A DNA stretch of 64,000 nt from Maridesulfovibrio sp050916235 (GTDB lineage: Bacteria > Desulfobacterota > Desulfovibrionia > Desulfovibrionales > Desulfovibrionaceae): contig NZ_CP104854.1 of the NCBI RefSeq assembly GCF_050916235.1, positions 434,001 through 498,000 on the forward strand, given 5' to 3'. Each line of letters begins with the position of its first letter. The first letter of the stretch is position 1. The notes beneath the pieces are model-generated. The model ran no database searches. It saw only the letters and a list, made by a program, of their open reading frames with translations, and was not told the DNA's origin. The translations under genes were made by a program, and so were the position numbers. Shown in pieces: positions 1 through 8,502 of the stretch.

Positions 1-2
1 AC

Positions 3-104
3 AACAAGAAACCCATTCACGATGTACGCCCCGGACCGATATGCAAACGCATGCGGGAACTGCTGCGGGAAGACCTGCAGAGAACCGGCAGGCCGATCAG
101 GTAG
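3..104 (+). CDS. C-terminal end of an unidentified protein (5' end outside window)
   Basis: Frame 3 is open from the window edge for 33 codons and stops with TAG at 102-104. The peptide is rich in Lys, Arg and Glu and looks protein-like (it contains KPIHDVRPGP and MRELLREDLQ), whereas the other two plus frames are Cys-rich or low-quality. It would converge on cobI, with the stem-loop at 125-152 between them. The family cannot be told from so short a tail; the call rests only on composition and position. Confidence 0.45.
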   Translation, partial: NKKPIHDVRPGPICKRMRELLREDLQRTGRPIR

Positions 105-114
105 AATTCATTTT

Positions 115-152
115 GAAGAAAAAAGCCTCCGGCAGTCCTTACAGCCGGAGGC
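115..152 (-). terminator. Rho-independent terminator after cobI
   Basis: A 9-bp perfect stem (GCCTCCGGC at 125-133 with GCCGGAGGC at 144-152) is followed, reading on the minus strand, by a TTTTTTCTT run. It lies 33 bp past the cobI stop and would end the riboswitch operon. It could also stop plus-strand transcription from the left. Confidence 0.8.
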
Positions 153-184
153 ATACTTTTGCGGAGCTAACAAGCCCTGTACTC

Positions 185-898
185 TTACCCATTCTCCTTG
201 GACGTCAGCAACATCAGCGAAAGATAGTGAGTCTTTTCAGGCACATCATTGATGTCCTCATAAATATTTTCACCTTCCATACCCAGCCGTGTATAGAACT
301 TTACGTTCATCTTATCCATGTCACGCACCGTCCGGCGCAGCTCCAGGAAATTACGGTATGCCTTGAGGATCACCACATTATCAACTGTTCCAAGTGATTC
401 AGCGAACCTTTCGGGGTCAGCCACGCCGGAAGTGAGCAGCAGGTTCTGACCGGACTCGACCAGCACCTGACGAGACTTGGCCGCTGCTGCCTGAAACGAT
501 GTAATACCCGGGACCACTTCAAACTCGACTTCCGGATAGAGCCTGTTCATGGTCTGCATCATGTATCCGAAAGTGGAGTAGATAAGCGGGTCCCCCAAGG
601 TCAGGAAAGCGGCAGATTTGCCTCCGGATAAGAACTCATAGGCTATTTCGCAGTTCTTTTCCCATGCCTCCCGCAGAACCTTCTCATCGCGGGTCATGGG
701 ATAGCCGAGCTTTACTACTTCGCAATCCTTGCGGATAAAACCGGACGCAATATCAAACGAGTGAGAGTAGTCATTCTTTGTCGAGCATGCGGCAAAAACA
801 ACATCCACCTTTTCCAGAACCTTCACCGCCCTGACGGTCAGCAGGTCCGGATCGCCGGGCCCCACCCCGATTCCATAAATTTTACCAGAATTGAACAT
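185..898 (-). CDS. cobI: Precorrin-2/cobalt-factor II C20-methyltransferase
   Basis: This 237-residue protein is a tetrapyrrole (SUMT-like) methylase that adds the C20 methyl group of the corrin ring from SAM. The N-terminal glycine-rich loop GVGPGDP (residues 11-17), the central LGDPLIYSTF segment and the VPGITSFQAA segment are hallmarks of the CobI/CbiL branch, and the length is normal. In an anaerobe using early cobalt insertion the substrate would be cobalt-factor II (the cbiL reaction). The ATG abuts the TAA stop of the upstream binding-protein gene, so it is the last gene of the cobalamin-riboswitch operon. Confidence in the family is high; the exact oxidation state of the substrate is inferred from the nearby cobaltochelatase. 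Confidence 0.92.
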   Translation of the reverse strand: MFNSGKIYGIGVGPGDPDLLTVRAVKVLEKVDVVFAACSTKNDYSHSFDIASGFIRKDCEVVKLGYPMTRDEKVLREAWEKNCEIAYEFLSGGKSAAFLTLGDPLIYSTFGYMMQTMNRLYPEVEFEVVPGITSFQAAAAKSRQVLVESGQNLLLTSGVADPERFAESLGTVDNVVILKAYRNFLELRRTVRDMDKMNVKFYTRLGMEGENIYEDINDVPEKTHYLSLMLLTSKENG

Positions 899-1834
899 TT
901 ATTTCTCTTTATCGCTGAACAGGAAGTCGGCCAGAATCTCCACGGCATCCACATTTCTCGGACCTGGGCGGGAAAATACGGACTCGTCCACCTGCAGAGT
1001 GTTATCGTTTTTAACGGCTTCAAGTCCTTTAAAATGAGGCCGTTCAGACGGAAGAACAGGAGACGGATTCATCCTGCCAACCTGATAGACATATATATCA
1101 GGGGCAAGACGGAAAAGTTCTTCCTCGCCTATGCGCACTATCTTTTTATCACTTTCAACGCAATTTCTTCCGCCAGCCCTGGCAATAATATCTGCCACAA
1201 TGGACTCCTGCCCTGCGGCAAGGAGGTTTGGATAGCGGACTTCGAAAAAGACTGACGGGCTATGCGAATTTCCGGCATGTTTCGCGGCAGCACGGGCCAG
1301 TCTACTCTTCATGGAAGAGACCAGATCAATTGCCCTGCCCTGTTCGGCAGTCAGTATTCCGAGCCGGTCAATGACCGAAAAAAGTTCTTCAAACGAGGTG
1401 ACCTGAAACATGGCACAAGGAATACCTTGCTTACGCAAAGGTTCCAAAGCGGATGTAGCTTGAGAGCGTCCTGCCATCTGCAATACAAGGTCGGGCTTCA
1501 TGGCCACTATCAGTTCCGGGTTGGGACGCATATGAGTGCCGATGGACGGCAGGCTGACAACAGACTCCGGATAATGGTCGGCTGAAGTACGGGCTACCAG
1601 CCTGTCTCCAAGATCCATTGAACATAGAATCTCATTGAATGATCCGTACAGGGCGACAATACGTCTGGCCGGTTCGTTCAGCTCGACACGCTGCCCGAAA
1701 TCATCTTCAATGACGATCCCGGCATATGCAGGGTGCGACAGCGCAATCAGGCTACCTGCTGCGAGGAGAAAAAAGCACCTGCGGAACACCAATTTCAGGG
1801 TGCTCCACAACGGCCACTGATGCATTATAGACAT
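899..1834 (-). CDS. Periplasmic substrate-binding protein of an iron-siderophore/B12-type ABC transporter
   Basis: This is a BtuF/FepB-family binding protein of about 310 residues. A signal peptide with core CFFLLAAGSLIAL ending near HPAYA is followed by the typical DDFGQRVELNEPARRIVAL opening of class III binding proteins. Start choice is unsettled: ATG at 1834 has a GGAG about 12 nt upstream, and GTG at 1789 would give a 23-residue signal peptide. Either start overlaps the end of the ATPase gene, so translation is probably coupled. With permease and ATPase it should deliver a metal chelate or corrinoid to the inner membrane. The ligand cannot be read from sequence; the cobalamin riboswitch and the chelatase suggest a cobalt- or tetrapyrrole-related compound. 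Confidence 0.85.
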   Translation of the reverse strand: MSIMHQWPLWSTLKLVFRRCFFLLAAGSLIALSHPAYAGIVIEDDFGQRVELNEPARRIVALYGSFNEILCSMDLGDRLVARTSADHYPESVVSLPSIGTHMRPNPELIVAMKPDLVLQMAGRSQATSALEPLRKQGIPCAMFQVTSFEELFSVIDRLGILTAEQGRAIDLVSSMKSRLARAAAKHAGNSHSPSVFFEVRYPNLLAAGQESIVADIIARAGGRNCVESDKKIVRIGEEELFRLAPDIYVYQVGRMNPSPVLPSERPHFKGLEAVKNDNTLQVDESVFSRPGPRNVDAVEILADFLFSDKEK

Positions 1835-2528
1835 TGGATATATTTTCTCCGTTAATGACCTCAGCCGGAGGACCGTCCAGAACGACTTTTCCGGCAGACA
1901 TGAACACAAGCCGATCGAAATAAATGGCCGCAAGGTTGATGTCATGAATTACGCAGATTATTGTTGCCCCCAGTCCGTTCATTCGGCGCAGCAGGTCGAA
2001 CATTTCCATCTTTCCGGCAACATCGACACTTGATGCAACTTCGTCCAGAACCAGTATCCGGGTCTGCTGAGCTATAGTGCGGGCCATGAGCACCCTTTGA
2101 AATTCTCCGCCGGAAAGCTCGGCCACGGAACGGTGCTCAAGATGGCTGATACCGACAATGCCTATGGCCTCGGCGCAAATAGTCTCGTCCTCGCAGTCAT
2201 AGCCGAAAAAGCCGGACCCGTGGGCGTAGCGTCCCATCATGACCATGGATTTTACGCTCAATCCGAACGTAGGCTCGACCTTCTGCGGCAGAACCGCCAT
2301 CAACCCGGCAAGCGCACGAGGCTTATAGTCCTGAATTTTCCTGCCTTCAAGTTCTATTTCCCCCTGCCAAGGTTTCAGTACACCGGAAACGGTTGAAACA
2401 AACGTGGTTTTCCCGCTCCCGTTAGGACCGAGGACAGCTGTCATGGACCCGGCCGGGAATTCCAGATCAAGCCCACTCAGCACCTCGCGTCCGGCGTATC
2501 CAACGGTAAGGTTTCTGACCCTTATCAT
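1752..2528 (-). CDS. ABC transporter ATPase, FecE/BtuD type
   Basis: This 258-residue ATPase energises the adjacent FecCD-type importer. Walker A is GPNGSGKTT (about residues 35-43), the signature is LSGGEFQRV and Walker B is ILVLDEVASSVD, followed by the switch histidine in CVIHD. The ATG overlaps the permease stop codon in an ATGA, showing tight coupling. Length and motif order match BtuD/FecE/HmuV-like ATPases. The carried substrate (B12, cobinamide, haem or siderophore) is not determined by these motifs. Confidence 0.92.
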   Translation of the reverse strand: MIRVRNLTVGYAGREVLSGLDLEFPAGSMTAVLGPNGSGKTTFVSTVSGVLKPWQGEIELEGRKIQDYKPRALAGLMAVLPQKVEPTFGLSVKSMVMMGRYAHGSGFFGYDCEDETICAEAIGIVGISHLEHRSVAELSGGEFQRVLMARTIAQQTRILVLDEVASSVDVAGKMEMFDLLRRMNGLGATIICVIHDINLAAIYFDRLVFMSAGKVVLDGPPAEVINGENISNVYNASVAVVEHPEIGVPQVLFSPRSR

Positions 2529-3580
2529 GCCCTGCTCCTCTCAAAACCGGAACGCAGCACGAGACAGAAAAAAGGCCCTCCGAGCAGAGCGGTTACAACT
2601 CCCACAGGCAGTTCTTCGCCTCCGGGAAGCAATGACCGGGCAATAACGTCGGACCATACAAGCAGCAGTCCACCCAGCAGAGATGCGGATAAAAGCAGAG
2701 GCCTGTGCTCCGCCCCCTGATACATACGCACAAGATGGGGGACAATAAGCCCGACAAAGCCTATAATCCCTGAAACGGCAACTGCCGCCCCGGTCAGAAG
2801 TCCGGCCCCCACAAGCAGAAACATTCGCACCCTTGAAACATCCATTCCCAGATGACGGGCCTGAGTTTCCCCGAGTGAAAGTATGTCCAACTCACGTGAG
2901 AAATAGATCAGTGGAATCATTCCGGCGATAAAATATGGCAGAAAAAGCAGCAGATGATCCCAGCCGCGCCCCTGAAAACTACCCATAATCCAGAAAACAA
3001 TGGAGGATACGGACTCCTCGTCCAGCGACTTGAGCAGGGAAATCAGGGCGGAAAGGAAAGTAGCTACCACAATACCGGCCAGCACCATTGTTTCACGCCG
3101 CAGTCTGCCGCCGATTCGTCCCAGCATCAGGACAGCACCGAGAGCCGCCATGGCCCCAGCGAGTGCAGCCATGGGCAGGAACAGATTCCCAAACTTCTGC
3201 CAGAGTCCAGCCCCAAGCACGGTAGAGCCGCCGAAAATGGCCAGACTGGCCCCGAAAGCAGCTCCGCTGCTGACTCCAAGGGTGAACGGGTCGGCCAGAG
3301 GGTTTCGCAGAATGCCCTGATATACGGTTCCGGCCACAGCCAGAGACATGCCCACGAGAAACGACAGGCAAATTCTACTCAAACGCAGATCAAGCACAAT
3401 GAATGACAGAGAGGGGTCGATTTTTCCGCTTCCAAGCCCAAGAGCGGAGCTGAACACAGCCAGAACCTGCCCGACACTGGTCCCATAAGCCCCGAAAAGA
3501 CAGGCGGCAAAAATGGATAAAGGTACCATCAGGCTCAGCAGGATCACTGCCTGCATCCTTCTTTTACCCAATAAATCCAT
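2525..3580 (-). CDS. ABC transporter permease, FecCD/BtuC type
   Basis: This polytopic inner-membrane protein of about 351 residues has the family features of FecCD permeases: LVGMSLAVAGTVYQGILRNPLADPFTLG near residue 75 and SGIIGFVGLIVPHLVRM in the C-terminal half, with around ten hydrophobic segments. ATG at 3580 was preferred over an in-frame GTG at 3586. It starts just downstream of the cobaltochelatase gene and overlaps the ATPase start by 4 nt. It forms the channel of the importer with the two following genes. Confidence 0.92.
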   Translation of the reverse strand: MDLLGKRRMQAVILLSLMVPLSIFAACLFGAYGTSVGQVLAVFSSALGLGSGKIDPSLSFIVLDLRLSRICLSFLVGMSLAVAGTVYQGILRNPLADPFTLGVSSGAAFGASLAIFGGSTVLGAGLWQKFGNLFLPMAALAGAMAALGAVLMLGRIGGRLRRETMVLAGIVVATFLSALISLLKSLDEESVSSIVFWIMGSFQGRGWDHLLLFLPYFIAGMIPLIYFSRELDILSLGETQARHLGMDVSRVRMFLLVGAGLLTGAAVAVSGIIGFVGLIVPHLVRMYQGAEHRPLLLSASLLGGLLLVWSDVIARSLLPGGEELPVGVVTALLGGPFFCLVLRSGFERSRA

Positions 3581-3607
3581 CTTCACCGCCCGGCATGAAT
3601 TTGCCTA

Positions 3608-4507
3608 TTATTCCCCAAGGTGATCAAAAGCCACCTTGAGGTGATCAACCCAGATATCAACAACTTCAGGAAACTCAGCTGTTCCCTTGAGAACCGGTAC
3701 ACAGGTGTACCCGGCCTTGGTCAGTTCTGATTTCCATGAATCAGGTTCTGCTCCTGCCATATCATTGCGTGCATGGTCTCCGGCAACGGACATGTAAGGC
3801 ATAAGGTATACCTTTCTGGTCCTGCTTGCCTTGAGCTGCTTCTTAACATCATCAAGAGTGGGACTTCCCTCAACTGTGCCGACAAAAATCTTCGGATCGA
3901 CCTGCGCAAAGTAGTACTGGGAAGCAGGGTAGTAAATGTTTGCCCCGTGGTGGGTGCCGTGCCCCATCAGCACCACAGCGTCTGAGCTTTTGCGATCCTT
4001 TGGAATATTGGCAATCACGGCAGCAACTGTCCTGCGCATATCTCCATCAGAGTAAAGAAGCGGTTTACCGACAGTTACTTTCTTCATCCCCTTGGGCATG
4101 CCTTCGAATCCCTTAACAGTATCAGCTATGCCGAAATATTCCTCACCAGGAATGGTATGCAGGGACTGCACGGCAACATGGGTAAAGCCCTCGTCCATCA
4201 TTTTTGCCATAGCAGTGGCGGGCGAATCAACCACCCGACCTTCTTTGTCCAGAATCCTGCGAATTATTGATGAAGAATAGGACCAGCGGACCGGTACGCC
4301 GGGGAAAGCCTTTTTGACGGCCTTCTCAATGGACTCAAAAGCGACTTTGGTTTCCGGCATGCTGGAGCCGAACGCGGCCAGCATAATGCCCTTCTTGACA
4401 GGCTTGGAATCGCCATGCCCGGCCAGTGCCATTGACGGGAGCGAGAGAAGCAGGATCAGCAGTAAAGCGGAAAGAATTCCAGATTTTTCCCCAAAACGAT
4501 ATGACAT
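3608..4507 (-). CDS. cbiK: Periplasmic sirohydrochlorin cobaltochelatase, CbiK-P type
   Basis: This 299-residue protein resembles CbiK, the anaerobic-pathway chelatase that inserts cobalt (or iron in vitro) into sirohydrochlorin. It carries a cleavable signal peptide (residues 1-29, ending SMALA), so it should act in the periplasm. Candidate metal ligands of the fold are His183 in VVLMGHGTHH, Glu213 in GTVEGSPT and His245 in SVAGDHARN. ATG at 4507 is chosen because AGGAG lies 6 nt upstream and the signal peptide begins there; an upstream extension would lack both. Exported CbiK paralogues are known in Desulfovibrio, where a role with the neighbouring ABC importer has been proposed. A cytoplasmic CbiK would be expected elsewhere in the genome. 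Confidence 0.9.
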   Translation of the reverse strand: MSYRFGEKSGILSALLLILLLSLPSMALAGHGDSKPVKKGIMLAAFGSSMPETKVAFESIEKAVKKAFPGVPVRWSYSSSIIRRILDKEGRVVDSPATAMAKMMDEGFTHVAVQSLHTIPGEEYFGIADTVKGFEGMPKGMKKVTVGKPLLYSDGDMRRTVAAVIANIPKDRKSSDAVVLMGHGTHHGANIYYPASQYYFAQVDPKIFVGTVEGSPTLDDVKKQLKASRTRKVYLMPYMSVAGDHARNDMAGAEPDSWKSELTKAGYTCVPVLKGTAEFPEVVDIWVDHLKVAFDHLGE

Positions 4508-4625
4508 AAAAGTCTCCTGAATTTCGGGGGCTTGAAATAATGAAGCAGCCCGGCCCGCAGAAGCGGTCCGTGCCTGTTTTTGACGGATAAAAGCCCCGTT
4601 ATCGGTCAAAATGGTATTTATAGGC

Positions 4626-4808
4626 ACCTAGGCAGGTCTTCCGACTCGTCCTATCCTAACCCGGCCTTCCCGAAACAAGTTCAGTGGCACACCGGACCGG
4701 ATTAAACCGGCCCACGGGGCAGGACTGCAAAGGACTCACGGCGGCGGGTCCGCTCCCGACTTTCACGGGATTCCCTATTAAGCTCGCGAGAGCACCACAG
4801 GCACAAGT
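4626..4808 (-). promoter_or_regulatory. Cobalamin riboswitch
   Basis: On the minus strand the region holds the cobalamin-aptamer landmarks: a GGGAATCCCGTGAAA segment, GGGAGCGGACCCGCC, the conserved GCCACTG B12 box and a 3' GGAAGACCTGCC. It sits about 120 nt upstream of cbiK and is oriented to control it. Between aptamer and start codon, GTGCCT (4622-4627) can pair with AGGCAC (4570-4575), and a GC-rich hairpin (CGGACCGC/GCGGGCCG) precedes the ribosome-binding site. These could form the expression platform. B12-bound RNA would be expected to lower expression of the whole cbiK-to-cobI operon. Confidence 0.93.
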
Positions 4809-4915
4809 TTGATATTACGCATGCGACACGCTGTCAACATTTGTGCTACAGGATAAAATTATCCGCACTGTAACGATTCCGGCAGACCTTACAGCCTCTC
4901 AACAAGTCTTCGAGT

Positions 4916-6292
4916 TTAGCGATCTGTTGAGAACAGAGGTGTTGCCGAAGGGATATTTAGCGGCCCGTCCCCGATTCCCGGCCAGATTCTGATCATGCCG
5001 AACAGGGCTCTCAGAGTTGTCCAGAGTCCGGCCACTACCCATATCCAGAACAGCATATGTTCGGGATGAATCCAGTCCACAATGAAAAGGACGCAGGTAC
5101 TGGTCAGCACGGCAATCATCATGGCGTTTCGCAAATACCGAAAATCCCCTGTGCCCAGATGAATACCGTCAGTGGCAAATGAAAGTGCATTGATAGGCTG
5201 TAAAAATGTTACCGCAAGCCATGCCGGTCCAAATACCATGGTTGCCTCTTCAGGAACAAGCATCCAGGCAACCTGCTTCTGGCCAAGATACATGGCCGCA
5301 GTCAGAATAATTCCGGTCCAGAAACTCCATTTACAGACAAGCGCAGCCACATTTCTGGCACTGGAACGGTCCGCACGCCCGACAAAATATCCGACTAGCG
5401 ACTGTCCGCTGATAGCAAAAGCATCCAGAAACAAAGCCAGAAAAACGAAAAACTGCCTGATAGCCTGATGTGCTGCCCCGGAATCAGCCCCGGCCTTGGT
5501 AGCAAAACGGGTACACAGCAACAGAAAAAGGCATACACACCCGGTACGCACAAACATATCCCCGCCGATAACAAACAGTCTGCGAGCATCGACGAGGTTG
5601 AATCCGAATGTGACTCCGTAATGTTTTTTAACTACCAGCAAAGCCCAGAATGCACCGATCCACTGGCTGATGGCACTGGCCAACGCGGCCCCGCCGACAC
5701 CCATCTGCGGGAAAGGCCCGATTCCGAAAACCAGCAGCCAGTCCAGCACAACGTTGATTGCATTCATGCCCACTGCCACCCACAGCGGGGAACGCATATC
5801 CTGAAATCCGCGCATGGCCCCGAAACAGGACAGCACAACAAGAACAGCTGGAGCTCCCAGCAATCTGTACGACATGTAATCAACTGCAAGGTCCCTGACA
5901 GGTCCTTCTCCGCCCATCATCCCTGCAATCATACCGAGAATGGGAAGCACAAAAATACCCAGCACTACTCCCAGCACAGCCGCAATCTTCACCGCCAGCC
6001 AGCACAAGGACGCGGCCCTGGTCGTATCTCCCCTGCCAAGAGCCTGCGAAACTTCGGTCTGTGTTCCTACTCCGAGAAAACCGAATACCCAGAACACGGA
6101 CGAAAACACCATTGTCCCGATTCCGAGTGCAGCCATTGCTTCGGCCCCAAGTCTAGATACAAAAGCCGTATCGACCAGTCCGGTCAGAGGCTCGGCAATC
6201 ATGGAAAAAAGAACCGGAACGGCGAGTGTCAGCAACGTTTTATTGGGAGAAGTTTCAAACGGGTGATGTGTTTCATTAAAATTGTCAGTCAT
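4916..6292 (-). CDS. MATE-family multidrug/organic cation exporter (DinF-like)
   Basis: This 458-residue protein has about 12 predicted membrane segments arranged as two halves, typical of MATE exporters driven by Na+ or H+. The opening TLLTLAVPVLFSMIAEPLTGLVDTAFVSRLG and the following GIGTMVFSSVFW match the first two helices of the DinF/NorM superfamily, and the second half repeats this with SLVGYFVGRADR. It is monocistronic by spacing. The substrate is not evident. The ribosome-binding site is weak (GCAGATGATC), but no better start is seen. Confidence 0.9.
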   Translation of the reverse strand: MTDNFNETHHPFETSPNKTLLTLAVPVLFSMIAEPLTGLVDTAFVSRLGAEAMAALGIGTMVFSSVFWVFGFLGVGTQTEVSQALGRGDTTRAASLCWLAVKIAAVLGVVLGIFVLPILGMIAGMMGGEGPVRDLAVDYMSYRLLGAPAVLVVLSCFGAMRGFQDMRSPLWVAVGMNAINVVLDWLLVFGIGPFPQMGVGGAALASAISQWIGAFWALLVVKKHYGVTFGFNLVDARRLFVIGGDMFVRTGCVCLFLLLCTRFATKAGADSGAAHQAIRQFFVFLALFLDAFAISGQSLVGYFVGRADRSSARNVAALVCKWSFWTGIILTAAMYLGQKQVAWMLVPEEATMVFGPAWLAVTFLQPINALSFATDGIHLGTGDFRYLRNAMMIAVLTSTCVLFIVDWIHPEHMLFWIWVVAGLWTTLRALFGMIRIWPGIGDGPLNIPSATPLFSTDR

Positions 6293-6391
6293 TGATCATC
6301 TGCTTTTTAAAACATTATGGGTACTATGAAAGTGCATTTTAGCTCAGATGCAGGAAAATTTCTGCCAACCGGGTATCGAGTCAAACATAAA

Positions 6392-6943
6392 TCAATTTCT
6401 GTTCTGGGCCAGCCAATCACTGCGGGATAAACGGCAAAGAACATGGAGACGCAAAGGATGCCCGAAAGGGAGCTCCGGATGCTCAAAAAAGTCGTCGTTA
6501 CTTTTCATTCCAATTCTTTTCATTACAGCCTGTGACGGCCTATTTTGAACAGCAGTAAACGATACAATTTCATCCAGTTGAAGATCACTGAAACCGTATT
6601 CAAGTGCGAATTCAGCTGCTTCAGTAGCATATCCATGACCCCAGTATGCCCTATCCAGACGCCAGCCAATTTCAACGCATGGACTGAAAGGCAGTGCGGA
6701 TGTTGGGATATGCAGCCCTACAAATCCGATAAAAGGAGCTTCCCCCGGCAGCTCGACAGCCCAGAATCCCCAACCTCTATGGGCAATAAGTCCGACTATT
6801 TTATCGGCGAGATTATCACTTTCCGGACGGGTTAACGGAGACGGAAAGAACCGCATGGTCTGCGGGTCGGCATTCAAACGCGCAAAATGCTCATAGTCCT
6901 CAGACCGCCACTGCCGTAATATCAACCTATTTGTTCCATACAT
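6392..6943 (-). CDS. GNAT-family N-acetyltransferase (RimJ/RimL-like)
   Basis: This 183-residue protein is an Acetyltransf_3 (RimJ/RimL-type) GNAT enzyme. It opens with TNRLILRQWRSEDYEHFARLN, has the WAVELPGEAPFIGFVGL beta strand and an acetyl-CoA loop in AYWGHGYATEAAEFALEYGF. ATG at 6943 is favoured by AAGGA nine bases upstream; an upstream ORF extension runs into the leuB terminator. The acceptor may be a protein N-terminus, an amino acid or a small amine and cannot be inferred. It lies upstream of the MATE gene on the same strand, with a 99-bp gap. Confidence 0.85.
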   Translation of the reverse strand: MYGTNRLILRQWRSEDYEHFARLNADPQTMRFFPSPLTRPESDNLADKIVGLIAHRGWGFWAVELPGEAPFIGFVGLHIPTSALPFSPCVEIGWRLDRAYWGHGYATEAAEFALEYGFSDLQLDEIVSFTAVQNRPSQAVMKRIGMKSNDDFFEHPELPFGHPLRLHVLCRLSRSDWLAQNRN

Positions 6944-7007
6944 GCCGTCAATTCCTTTCAGGGAGACACAACCTGAAAATAAACTGCCAATCAATCCCGT
7001 CATATCA

Positions 7008-7044
7008 CGAAAAAAGCCAGCCCCGGCATAATGCAGGGGCTGGC
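7008..7044 (-). terminator. Rho-independent terminator after leuB
   Basis: A 9-bp stem, GCCAGCCCC (7016-7024) with GGGGCTGGC (7036-7044), is followed on the minus strand by TTTTTTCG. It lies 55 bp past the leuB stop and closes the leu operon. Confidence 0.85.
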
Positions 7045-7098
7045 CAATACAGATTCGCATTTATACGCCAGAGACCTGGCACGATCTGCCGGAATTCT

Positions 7099-8169
7099 CT
7101 ACTGCATATTCCTGATAACGGCAGCACCCATTTCAGTACAACCGACGAGCTTTCCGCCTTCATCCATGATGTCACCGGTACGCAGCCCTTCGGAAAGGGT
7201 CTTCTCTACCGCAGCTTCAATGCAGTCAGCTTCTGCTGCCATATCGAAGGAATAACGGAGCATCATTGCAATGGACAGGATGGTTGCAAGGGGGTTGGCC
7301 TTGTCCTGACCGGCAATGTCCGGAGCGGAGCCGTGAATGGGCTCGTAAAGTCCGGGGTTGGATTCTCCGAGAGACGCTGAAGGCAGCATGCCGATGGAAC
7401 CGGTGATAACCGCAGCTTCATCGGAAAGGATGTCGCCGAAGAGGTTGCCGGTCACGATCACGTCGAACTGGGAAGGATCGCGAACGAGCTGCATGGCGGC
7501 GTTATCAACGTACATATGGCTCAGTTCAACATCGGGGTAATCCTTGGATACTTCGATGACGATTTCACGCCAGACGCGGGAAACATCGAGAACGTTGGCC
7601 TTATCAACGGAGCAGAGACGTTTTTTACGCTTGCGAGCTGCTTCGAAAGCGACTTTCGCAATACGCTTAACTTCGTGCTCGTAGTAAACCATGGTGTTGA
7701 AGCCCATGCGTTCACCGTTTTCAACTTTGGTACCGCGGGGTTCGCCGAAGTAGATACCGCCGGTGAGTTCTCGCACAACCATTACGTCGATACCTTTGGC
7801 AACGATGTCGGGACGCAGGAAGCAGGCATCCTTGAGCTGCGGAAAAAGAGCTGCAGGACGAAGATTGGCAAAAAGGCCGAGTGCCTTACGGATACCGAGC
7901 AGGCCTTTTTCAGGACGGACTGCAGGATCGATGGTATCCCACTTGGGTCCGCCTACGGCACCGAGCAGAACCGCATCTGATTCCTTGCAGGCCTTAACAG
8001 TTGCATCGGGAAGCGGAACACCGGTGGCGTCAATAGCGGCACCGCCGATAAGAGCTTCGGTTGTTTCAAATTTATGTCCGTACTTCTCGCCGATTACTTC
8101 AAGGACCTTGATGGCCTGAGCCATGATTTCCGGGCCGATACCGTCACCGGGCATTACGCAGATTTTCAT
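7099..8169 (-). CDS. leuB: 3-isopropylmalate dehydrogenase
   Basis: This 356-residue enzyme oxidatively decarboxylates 3-isopropylmalate to 2-oxoisocaproate with NAD+, the third step of leucine synthesis. Family features are MPGDGIGPEIMAQA at the N-terminus, the substrate-binding MVVRELTGGIYFGEPRG segment, NLFGDILSDEAA for metal binding and EPIHGSAPDIAGQ in the nucleotide site. The ATG overlaps the stop of the small secreted protein gene in an ATGA. It is the last gene of the leuA-C-D-x-B run and is followed by a terminator. Confidence 0.97.
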   Translation of the reverse strand: MKICVMPGDGIGPEIMAQAIKVLEVIGEKYGHKFETTEALIGGAAIDATGVPLPDATVKACKESDAVLLGAVGGPKWDTIDPAVRPEKGLLGIRKALGLFANLRPAALFPQLKDACFLRPDIVAKGIDVMVVRELTGGIYFGEPRGTKVENGERMGFNTMVYYEHEVKRIAKVAFEAARKRKKRLCSVDKANVLDVSRVWREIVIEVSKDYPDVELSHMYVDNAAMQLVRDPSQFDVIVTGNLFGDILSDEAAVITGSIGMLPSASLGESNPGLYEPIHGSAPDIAGQDKANPLATILSIAMMLRYSFDMAAEADCIEAAVEKTLSEGLRTGDIMDEGGKLVGCTEMGAAVIRNMQ

Positions 8170-8489
8170 TTCTCTATATCCTGTTCTTTTATTTTGACAA
8201 GCCAGTGCAGTGTTTCATCACCCACAAGGCCGATGGAATTTTGCCATGAAGCGGTAAAATCGTGATCCAGCTTTCCATCCGAAGACCTGATCGTATAACG
8301 GCCTTCCGGAAGCCTGCTGCACCAGATGTAGTCACCATGCACATCGAAATCGAGCTTGTAGGCATCGGATGTGATAACACCGAAATATGATGCCGGAGTC
8401 TCGTTGATGATGCAGCCGTACACATCGCCCGCATAGGACGATGTGACGGTGCATAAAATGACTATTACTGCTGCAAGGAACCGCTTCAC
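8166..8489 (-). CDS. Small predicted secreted protein of unknown function inside the leu operon
   Basis: This 107-residue protein is not recognised. Translation probably starts at GTG 8489, because AAGGAG lies six bases upstream and the product then begins with a clean signal peptide (KRFLAAVIVILCTVTSSYA) and a likely cleavage near residue 20. The mature part of about 87 residues contains two cysteines (YGCIINE and IWCSRLPEG) that could form a disulfide, and several aromatic residues. It follows leuD by 13 nt and overlaps leuB by 4 nt, so it is translated with the leucine enzymes although it should be exported. No catalytic motif is visible. Confidence 0.75.
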   Translation of the reverse strand: MKRFLAAVIVILCTVTSSYAGDVYGCIINETPASYFGVITSDAYKLDFDVHGDYIWCSRLPEGRYTIRSSDGKLDHDFTASWQNSIGLVGDETLHWLVKIKEQDIEK

Positions 8490-8502
8490 AAGCTGCTCCT
8501 TT

